From Dissophora ornata (Eukaryota; Mortierellomycota; Mortierellomycetes; Mortierellales; Mortierellaceae): a stretch of 17,906 nucleotides of DNA. How positions within the stretch are numbered: the first letter of the stretch is position 1; each line of letters starts with the position of its first letter. The stretch covers positions 1 through 17,906 of the forward strand of contig MU617247.1 of assembly GCA_025201705.1 (NCBI GenBank). The letters run 5' to 3'. The translations under genes were made by a program, and so were the position numbers. Below are positions 1 to 8,800 of the stretch, piece after piece. Under the pieces are notes generated by a model. The model made no database searches. It was not told the origin of the DNA and saw nothing but the letters and a program-made list of their open reading frames with translations.

Positions 1-78
1 TTTGGAAAAGGAAGTTAGGAGGATGAAACCGGAGGATTCTTTCTCGAGTGGCATGTAAATCGCAAAAATAAGCCTTAC

Positions 79-1186
79 TTTGAGATCCAAGTCTATCGCC
101 AGTGTAAAACACAGCGATGGTCTTCCATCCGCGATTTGCTACAAAGTCCATCATGACGCCTCCGAACATCAACTCTGTTGGAATGGTCCTGAAAAAGTGC
201 CCATAATCCTCCTTACTCGACAATTGTGCTATTGGGCAAAAATTAAACGGGACGTGCGCTGGTTAGGCAACAATCCGATAGAAATTGAGGTGCACATAAA
301 CACAGCTGCAACATACTTGATCCTGCAGAATAAGAGCACTGTGGAATGGTCAAACGACTCGTCAACAGAGCGGACTGCACAGTCAGTGCACTACTGACAT
401 CTCCAATGACGCCTGATACACCTCCGGATGTCTGTAGTAATGAGACGGTGGAGAAGATTGCCTGCGATGCACCTGAGTTTTCAGGGTCCAGACCATTGAA
501 TGAGTCCTTTAGGACCAAGGTGACATAAGCTCCCGGAATCAAACGCTTCTCGTTAATCTCGCTCACCGCCATCCTAATAGCCGATGTTCCACTATCGGTG
601 CAGTGAAGCATGTTGCAAAACAACGGTCAGTGAAGGAGATCAAATCTTGATGGTAGCCATCGCTTTACGAATCGTTCTTGTAAGCATTCAAGTACCTGTA
701 CGCCAATTGCTGAGTAAGGTTGTTGGGCAGCGAGTAGGCCAGCAAGACGCCAACTTTGATCTCCACCAACCCATTGTACGATGTGACATTGGGCGTGAGG
801 TACAAAGAGTTGTTGGCGCCTGTCTTGGGGGTATACGGAAATACGCGCATGGAGACATTGGGCTGATTCTGAGGCAACGCAACAGATGCCGGAGTGGCGG
901 AAGGGAGAGATGAGGTTGAGACTGACCCCGATATTATGGCTGTGGAAATGTTATTTGAATGTTGCCTCTTTGCCAAGGACGCCTCTCGTGAAGAATGTGG
1001 TTGCTGTGCAGTCCATTGTTTGTTTTTGTGGTCCGAGCGTATTTTCGTAGATATTGAGTTGGCGGGCAGTGATGGATCTGTGAATGAATAGGAGGATCCC
1101 AGTGCAGTGCCGTTGACATGTTGCTGGATCAATAGCATGCAAACAACCAACCCATGGAATGTGGTTGATAGTCTGGAAAGCCGCAT
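79..1186 (-). CDS. Class C (GABA-B-like) G-protein-coupled receptor, N-terminal part, cut by window edge
   Basis: Only the 5' part is present: exons 1186-669, 591-317 and 228-79, separated by GT-AG introns of 77 and 88 nt. A third donor (GTAAGG) at 78 and a CTAAC branch-like site at 14-19 put the left edge inside intron 3. The first ATG is at 1186; the open frame continues upstream only to a TTG. The product starts with a signal peptide (hydrophobic core LVVCMLL, cleavage probably near VNG). A Ser/Thr-rich extension of about 110 residues with several N-X-S/T sites follows. From about residue 143 (IKVGVLLAYSLPNN) it matches the type I periplasmic-binding/ANF-receptor ligand domain, including GVIGDVSSALTVQSA, IPQCSYSAGST and DYGHFFRTIPTE, which are typical of GABA-B-like receptors. 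The family signals through heterotrimeric G proteins from the plasma membrane. The seven-helix part lies outside the window, so a receptor guanylyl cyclase or a solitary binding domain cannot be excluded, though fungal context favours a GPCR. The ligand is unknown. Confidence 0.82.
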
Positions 1187-3495
1187 CGCGCAAAACTCGG
1201 TTATGAAATAGGCGACAGAAATGCAGGCTAGGAACAACGAGCGGTTCGCAGACGGTAAATGAATCTATGTCAACCTGCCTGCAGACTGACACGGTGAAGA
1301 TGCTTGTTTTTTTTTGTTGAAAGCTTTACGTTGCGATGCCGAATATAACGTAGTAAGGAGAAAGAGACAGGTCAAGGCTGGAGAATCGGGTGACTGCAAC
1401 AAGCGGAACTCCAAAGCAATGGTTAGTGCCGGAGTGTGAAAGACCAGGTCGTATTCAAACCGTTATGCGTCTTTTGCATCGATAACACAAAGGGAGTAGT
1501 AGCAAGGGCGTAAGAAGGTGATCGAGGGTGAAAGGGGGTGAGTTTTCAGCAAAACGACAGAAAGGGTGCATGGGAGATCACGTAAAATAAAGAAAAGGGC
1601 GACGATGGACGATACCAGATGCAAGACGTCCACCAAAACGAAAATTTGCACTACTGTGAGAGAACATGCCTCATGCGACCTGAGTCTCTCCTTGATAGAG
1701 AAGTGAGAATCTTTTTGAAAGACCTCCCACTTGTGAAGTGCGATGGACAAGGCGGCATGGTGTTTACCTGGCTGATGGCAAGGGAGGCAAGACAGAGATT
1801 TTAGTGAGAGTTAAAAGCCTCGAATTCCAATTTGATGAAAACAACCCGGCTCGTGCCTATTAGCCTATTACTGCGATGACAGTGACAACTGGGTGGAGGA
1901 AAAAAAGAAAGTGTGTAGTTTGGGATGGGCGGGAACAAGGCAGTTCATCCAAATACCAGGTAATCCTGGCCGAGTGTGAGTGAGGCTGACAGGGAGAGGA
2001 GCGATGTTGGCTCTTTTCATCGAGATCACAACTTTGCATCAACAAGGAGTTTTCAAGGTACAGCAAAATCCAGGAGACGCACTTCGATGTCCACAGACAG
2101 TTGCGTCTGGAAAAAAAATCGTGTCAAGTACTACGAGAGCCTCGTTTATGGTATATATCAGAAAAATCGGTCATTCTACACCTCATGTGCAATGGAGAGG
2201 GTCCTCGTCTTGACAGGGCCTGGTGCCGAAACTCTGACCACCAGTGCTAATGGTTGGCCACGGTAAGATCTATTTTTGCATGCATCTGGAATAAGTAAAT
2301 ATTTGGCAGAATGCAGCAATTCAGGACGAGGTGTCTTTCCATGTGCATTTGTTGAGCTGGGGTTTCGAAGACGATCTCACCAACAGAAGCGTGGAGTGAA
2401 TGCTCTATGAATGCAATTGCGGTATCCCGGTTTCTCCTTTTCCTTGGTAAATTAGACGGAGGTGCTCCTTCTGTTCTCATGTAGAGCGTCTCCCTTTTTT
2501 CCCAGACAGCGTGTTGTCCTACTTCGCCATGCTCCGGAAGAGCAGGTTGCAGCCTGAGAGTGAGGTAGACGCTCCGTTTATCAAGCCAAGGAATGCTCAA
2601 ATGATCGCTCTGTCGTTTCATGTGTGGGATTCGTCTAGAGGGATGCTGGACGCGTTTTGTGTGATAAATTTTCTGTATCTCGTGGCGACGCTGCACTCGG
2701 GACATCACCTTTCCCATTCCCACATGTCGAATTGAAACAATGAGCAGGCAGTTGCTCGTGTGGAATTGAGATATTGCTCTTTCTGCATGCGAATTCACAT
2801 TGCGTGGTCGCATAGTTTTATAGTTTATTCCGTGCCCCAGACCCTGGCACACAGACGACCCGATCATGACAGCGAAACAATTAACTTTGCTATTTTTCTC
2901 GGGACCCCCACTGTATTACCACCCATCATTTTACCACAAAATATCATTCAAACCCTTTTTCAACCAATGTTTTAGAATGTCTCGATGCTCCTGGCAGGGC
3001 CTGGCTTGCTTCCACCAGAGTACAGGGCGGTAGCTGAGGCTACTAAGAAGAGAATTGTGCCTACTTGCGCATTCTAGAAAAGGGAGAGACGGAACGCATG
3101 AACTCTAACGTATCTGACGAGTACATCTCGCGGCGTGACAGCCGAGTTGCCACGGGAGTTGTAACAAAAGCGCAGCGAAAAAGACTGTGGACAAGAAGAG
3201 GAGAGCTGTGACACCCATCACTCATGTGGTAATCACACATATCCTGCCCAGGATTGATGGAGTAGCATTTCAAGGTAAAGACTATCGGAAAAGCATCATT
3301 TTTGTAGAGCAGGGTCAGTTGAGGACACCCATGGTCTTTATCATACACCATTATTTCATTATTGGCGAAGTCAAACTTTCTAGGCGCTATAAGTCCCGCG
3401 ATTGCAAAGGCGAAGCTTTTCTTTTTCGAGAAATGGGGTATGCCCATATTTGGCAACTGATGGATTCTTGATGCATGCACGAATTCAGGAGCCAT
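1187..3495. other. Long intergenic region between divergent receptor and BAG genes
   Basis: About 2.3 kb separates the receptor start (minus) from the TATA box of the BAG gene (plus), so both promoters should lie here. I found no coding segment with recognisable domain content, no tRNA and no transposon end. A T-run near 1307-1316 and a tandem 8-bp direct repeat (gcctatta twice, 1855-1870) are the only simple repeats noticed. Two minus-strand open frames (2247-2867 and 3061-3522) start with ATG but have unconvincing composition; see the findings. Confidence 0.6.
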
Positions 3496-3503
3496 TATAA
3501 AAG
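3496..3503 (+). promoter_or_regulatory. TATA box of the BAG-domain gene
   Basis: TATAAAAG lies 58-65 nt upstream of the ATG at 3561. A TATA box normally sits about 30 nt before the transcription start, which would leave a short leader of about 30 nt. No comparable TATA element was seen before the MIT or XRN1 genes, which have CT-rich leaders instead, so this gene may be more strongly inducible. That last point is inference. Confidence 0.7.
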
Positions 3504-3560
3504 CGTCCTCCCTCCCAAACATTCATCTGTCGACAACTGAACCAAATCGCAAGCTCAAAC

Positions 3561-5023
3561 ATGTACTCCATGTACTCCTCCACCAACATCAAGAAACATA
3601 GTGTCCCACAAGACATCCCTGCTAAGGCTCTTTCATATCCAATCGATTCCTCGTGCCCCGTTAACCCCAATATTCAAGTCCCTCTCCGCTGTCCCTATTT
3701 TCCAAGTGCCCAGCCGAACCAGCCTCTGAACGGTCCCGATTACGAAGAGATCATCCTGAGTGCTGCCCTTGCGCAAAAGAGACTCTATCGCCAGCAGCCC
3801 CAGCAGCTCCAGCAGTTGCATCAGTACTATCTGCAGCAGAATCTTTATGAGAAGCAGCAGCAGCAGGTTGCCGCGCAAGCACAGTTCCAGCGCAGGAACG
3901 AGTATGAGGCCAACAACAGACGCGCTCAAGCCCAGTCGACTGCAATGCCGACCGCCCGCAATGAGGTGCCTCTTCCCCAGCGCGTTCACATGGTACAGCA
4001 GGGACAAAAATCTGCCGTCCATGATGTGAACTATAGCAACCAAGGTCTGGATCCAATGAAGCAGCCCCAGCTTCATGAGGAGAGCTGCCAATGCAAGTGC
4101 TACCAACAGAACAGTCTCCCACCGCAGGCGACACGCAATCAGCACGATCAAGATCTGAAGTCCAATAAGGAACAAGAGAGGAATCATACCTCTTTGCCAA
4201 CCTGTCAGCCTGCTGTCGGGACTCCTTTTACGAGCAGAAACGAGTTATCACAGGCATGCGTTCCCCAAGATCCAGCCAAGTGGAAAGAATCGTCCAGTTG
4301 TGGCTTCAAGGACAACAACACGAGCAATAGTACTGCCGCTACTCCCACTGCCGCACTCACTACAACGGGTGCTTCGACCTCGGATTCGCTCCCTAAACCC
4401 AATGATGCCGATATTTTCGATGGACTCCAGCAGCGTGAGCAGCAGGAGAATTCGACACTTGAGCAGAAGCTCTTCGAACTCAACCAGATCGATTCCGCCT
4501 TGCACAGCATCTCGATTCGTTTTTTTAAGGTTATTATGAGAAGACTCACCGAAGACAACAAGAAGACAGTGCTAACCATAATGGACGACGTTGACAAGGC
4601 CATTCTACAGATCGACTCTGTGAGTATCAACGACAGCCTGGCCGTGAGCCAGCGACGCAAGGAGCTGGTCAAGAAAGGCCAGGATATGCTCCAATTGGCA
4701 GACAATTACATGGACAGCGAGACCTTTCCAAAGCTTCTTCTGAGGCATCCGAGCACGACAGCGAGGTTGGAGTGCCAGCTGATATTAATGAAGCCTTTCC
4801 CGAGCCAAAGCCAATTGTACGAGTTCACGAGCAGGAGGATGAAGACAAGGACCTGGAAGACAAGGACCTGGAAGACAAGGACCTGGAAGACACAGAGCTT
4901 TCTGGCCCCAAGCCCACCACTGCTGAGGCTGAGTCGGATGCCGATCCTGAAGAGGAGACGACTGATGAACCTTCCATAGCGAAACCTTCCGACGCGGCGA
5001 ATGACGATTATGAATACTTGTAG
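3561..5023 (+). CDS. Q-rich BAG-domain protein (Hsp70 co-chaperone type), reading frame broken near 4720
   Basis: The ATG at 3561 follows a TATA box. The first ~295 residues are Q/N/S-rich and probably disordered (for example QQPQQLQQLHQYYLQQN). Residues ~300-385 form charged helices ending in SQRRKELVKKGQDMLQLADN, which fits the third helix of a BAG domain; this domain binds the Hsp70 ATPase domain and promotes nucleotide exchange. Just after it, at about 4719-4725, the plausible coding sequence moves from the frame of the ATG to the -1 frame, which gives a Ser/Glu-rich acidic tail with three DKDLE repeats and ends in DDYEYL at TAG 5021-5023. Without the shift, the ATG frame ends at 4979 with an unnatural Arg/Trp-rich tail. 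No GT donor exists between 4670 and 4765 to explain the switch by splicing. A missing base (sequence error or real deletion) is the simplest reading. BAG assignment is by motif only; the partner Hsp70 is inferred. Confidence 0.72.
4841..4892 (+). repeat. 15-bp tandem repeat, about 3.5 copies
   Basis: The unit gaagacaaggacctg occurs three times exactly (4841-4855, 4856-4870, 4871-4885) and then partially. In the downstream frame of the BAG gene it encodes an acidic-basic Asp-Lys-Asp-Leu-Glu unit. In the frame of the ATG it encodes Arg-Thr-Trp-Lys-Thr units, which look like an out-of-frame reading. Confidence 0.95.
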
Positions 5024-5062
5024 CCAATTAGTAATTTAATTTCTTGTGATTACTTGACACGA

Positions 5063-5068
5063 AATAAA
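5063..5068 (+). terminator. Poly(A) signal of the BAG gene
   Basis: AATAAA occurs 40 nt after the TAG at 5021-5023, in an AT-rich stretch. The spacing supports the downstream stop as the true gene end rather than the stop at 4979. Confidence 0.6.
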
Positions 5069-5813
5069 TCGCGACGCTTTGTGTAGGGGTGTTGTGGTCG
5101 CACAACATTCTGGAATGCAAATGTTGGCCTCGTTTTGCCCCAAATGTGCTTTGGGTGAACGCATGTTCAGACTTGAGCTCACCAACTGGATCTTTTGCTC
5201 ACTTGGACATTGTATTTTGCTAGTGATGTCAAAAAAACAGGGAAGCAGAGAGGTCTAGGAAAAGGTGGTGTATGGCATACTCTGCCCCGAATACACACAG
5301 AGCTGGAGGAGGGCGTTGCTTGCACAAGCATAACCTGAGGATGGCTGAGTTCATCCGTGTCAAATTAGCAATTGACGCACTGCAGTAAGACCCTCCGACA
5401 AGCACAACACATGTGCGTTTGAAGGAGTGCACCTGTCTGAAATGAGTATTTGGGTGCACGAACAAGGTGAGCAAATGGTTGGAAGAGGAGAGAAAGACTG
5501 AGAGAACGAGAGCATCTCGTGTTCTTCCTGCGTGTTGCATTAAGTGACCCTGATTAACCAACTTCACTTCCTCCCTCCACAACCTTCGACGACACGCTAA
5601 AGCAACCAACCCATAGCCAGAGGAGCTCATCAAAGCTAGGGTTTGATGCTCTCTGGTTTATGTTGTTTCCCCCCAATATTGTCTTCCTTCCACCTTCGCT
5701 GTCTCCCCACCTCGAGCCTCAGTCCTCTCCGTCCTCTTGTCCTCTCCTACAGCCCTCGACCCAACGTCCCTCATCTCACTCAACATCTTATTCCGCAAAC
5801 CATCTGATTCATA
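5069..5813. other. Intergenic region and CT-rich leader of the MIT-domain gene
   Basis: No convincing gene is seen. From about 5665 to 5800 the plus strand is strongly pyrimidine-rich, as is common just upstream of, or across, fungal transcription starts. No TATA box was found. The 134-codon minus-strand frame at 5229-5633 shows no recognisable domain and is taken as chance. Confidence 0.55.
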
Positions 5814-8800
5814 ATGACATCTGCTCCAACAAGGGGCCATAGGTCTGTGACCCTACCCAGCTCCAACTTCTCTTCCTCTTCTAATCCACCCCCTCCACCG
5901 CCGGGGCATCCTAATCAGCCTGTGAATGCATTCAACTACCAGAATCAACATCATCCGGATTATGGTTACGACTATCGAGACCCGTCCTCAGTTGCTCAGG
6001 TCCACCCTATGAGCCAACAGCCCGCGCGGTCGAATGGTCAAGGAAGACAGCAACAGCAACAGCAACCGCAGGAGGGCTGGGTCGATAACACCTGGAGAAG
6101 CATCTTTGACGCTGCACTGCTCAAGGCTCAGCAGGCGGTGCAATTGGACGAGCTTGGCGAGGCGACTCTGGCAGCGAACCTGTATGCTCAGGCGGCCAAT
6201 GATCTCGGACGAGTTATCCCCATGTGCGGGAGCGAGAAGAAGAAGCAGTCGATGCTTGCGATCGTAAGTGTGCGCCAAGGCGTCTCTCCCTTTGATAAGG
6301 TTGCATGAATCCGACACCATGTGGTGCCTGAGCCGAGATGGACAGTCCCTCTGCTCTGTCCAGCTGGAGCTGAGCAGCAATGTCCGACGGAGCGATTGAG
6401 GGGCCGAGATTCAGGCACCGACTGAACCCAACTGTCTTTATTTCTCCACATGTCTACTCTACCCGCAACGCGTGTTGCTTTGTCTATAGCAAGCCATCTA
6501 TCTCGACAGGGTCTCGCAAATCAAGGCTGCTGCCTCAGGGAAGAGTCCTTCGACCAAGCAGAGCCAGGTTCAAGAGACACGCTACTCCTATGCAAATGGC
6601 AGAGGCGTGGCTTATGGACAGGAGGACCAGTATGTGCCACAGGAGTACCACCTACGGAATTCATATGAGCAGCTGCATCGGCAACATCCGCAATACCAAC
6701 CACCCCTACCTCAATCACAGCAGGCAGAGGGACCGGACAGGGGGTCAAAGATCTCTGGCAAGAAGCGATCAAAAACACAGCCATCAGCCCCACAACCCCC
6801 AGAGTTTCTGCAGGAGAGCTATGGTAATGGCCATGATGGCTATGTCCCTTATAACGCTCATGGGGAATGCAACAACTCGGGCAGCGGTGGTTACATCTCG
6901 CCGCCTTACACCGCCCCGAACAGCTCACCCAGTCCCCCACCAGTGCTGGTCTCGCCTATCTTCATGACGCACACCCCTTCACCCCCTCCATTAATATCGC
7001 AGACGATTGAACAGCAAGACCCTTTTTCATCATCTGGTAAACCATTTCGTTGGAGACCTTTCGGGAAGAAGAAATCAAAAACATTCTCTGCTGGAGAATC
7101 AGCTCCCTCCGGTCCTTACCAGCCTCCTAATGATGGCGATGTGCCCTCTGCACCGTCGCAACCGATGGATAAGCAGAGGCCAGAGTTCACGCAGGCCAAC
7201 ATCGTCGACCCTTCCGATCGCGAAGATCTTTTTTCGCAACAGCAGCAGCAACATCAAGACTGGTCCATGGATAATGGAGAAGGCCCGTCCCAAATGGCAG
7301 AGTTTGAACAGCACACGCAGTATTACCAAGAAGACGAAGATGTGGATCCGTATTATGTCGCGGACAACAAAGGACGAGCACGTGCCTTCGAGGGCAAGGT
7401 AATTAAGGGAAACATTCCCGCACAGAAGGCGCCTTCTGTTTGTGTACCGCCAATTTAACACTTTATTTCTCCATTGGAAAAAACGTGTTTAGGACGCTGG
7501 CAATATCAAGGAATCACCTGCTATCGATCCTGTGGAGGATAAAAAGGCATCACGAAAGAAGCCAGCTCTTACCCATAATGCCTCTTCATACTCCAACGAT
7601 CAACCGCTTTCGTCAACCTTCGCTCCCGGAAGTTACTCGCAGAGTCAGAGGGACCAGGCTGCGGGCTACCGTGTCCAAGAATCTGGCGTAGACATGCCTA
7701 ACGACCAAGGGGGTCCGTCAAACTATGCACAGGACTATGGAGACTCTTACGAGTTTGGAGGTCAGCCGGAACTAAGGAGTCAAGAGCAGTATCTGCCATT
7801 CGACGAAACAACTCAGTGGCATCATTCTCCTTACAGCGCAGATCCCAGCGTAATGAACCCAGGGTTGGCTCCTGAGCTCCAACAGACGGACCAGCGCGGT
7901 GCTGGTGAGACTGAGCAAGGACTGAACGACGGCGATAAGCCGAAACCGAAGAACAAGTGGTTTGGCAGAAAGAAGAAGAAAGATGGACAGTCTGAGTCGT
8001 TTGACGAGGTAGCCAAACTAATGGATGAGGCGCTTTTTGGCGGAGGATCCGCTGTGCCTCGCAAGAAGAACAAGGATAAGGAGAAGGGCAAGGAGAAACT
8101 GCAGTCCAGCATGGAGGCCAATTACTCTGCAGAGGATCAAAGTATCCCGCCGAATAGTTTGCCTATGATTCTTCCCCGCAAAGATTCGCTGACAGAATAC
8201 GATCTGCGGCAAGGGTACGGTGCTCGAGGCTCCAGCTTGGATGTGAATCCCATGGAGCGTCAGCGATACTATGAAGAGCAACAGTATCAGCGGCAGCAGC
8301 AGGAGCATCAATATGTAGCAACGCCGATGATGATGGAGCCGCATCCATTCGTGCAGGAGACTGTTGAGGTGTACGCTCCCAGACCGCAAATGCCACAAGG
8401 GCAGCAACCACCTAAACCACTTATGCCCGTTACCTATGCGCCCAAGACAGCCTATGTACCACAGTCAAGGAAACAAGGGCCTGAAGAAGGCACCCTTACT
8501 TCCATCGAGCTCCCTGTCCCCGCCGCACTGGATATGGAGAGTCTTGGCAGTGAGGACGGCAAATCTTTAGCATCTGAATCTGCCAAGAAATCCAAGAACC
8601 GACCATTCAACGTGTTCAAGATCAAGAGATCAGGTAGCAAAGAGCTCCTGGACCAAATCAACTCGCCCCTCTCACCTACAGCCAACCAGGTCAGCTTTGG
8701 TGACGATGTCAAGTCGATCCATAGTGACAAGACACGGAAGAACTCTGCTGCTACCGTTGAATCGGCATCGCTGGCCAACTCAAAGGACAAGAAGAAACGA

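Noticed and set aside
1187..1237. In-frame upstream extension of the receptor to 1237
   Set aside because: The codon at 1237 is TTG, not ATG. The ATG at 1186 has G at -3 and gives a good signal peptide.
3425..3432. TTCGAGAA as a heat-shock element for the BAG gene
   Set aside because: Only one inverted pair of units is present. No third unit at the correct 5-nt spacing was found on either side.
3633..4187. 184-codon minus-strand frame, Leu-rich
   Set aside because: It is the complement of CAG-rich coding sequence (CTG codons read as Leu) and a shadow of the BAG gene.
4620..4733. GTGAGT at 4620-4625 as a splice donor in the BAG gene
   Set aside because: It matches the donor consensus, but the sequence after it encodes the conserved last BAG helix (SQRRKELVKKGQDML), so it must be exonic.
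4773..4834. An intron that could repair the BAG gene frame
   Set aside because: The donor would be GTGCCA, which is poor, and the length (62 nt) is below the other introns here. It would also keep the implausible ATG-frame segment FPKLLLRHPSTTAR and drop the natural-looking Ser/Glu-rich one. Kept only as an alternative.
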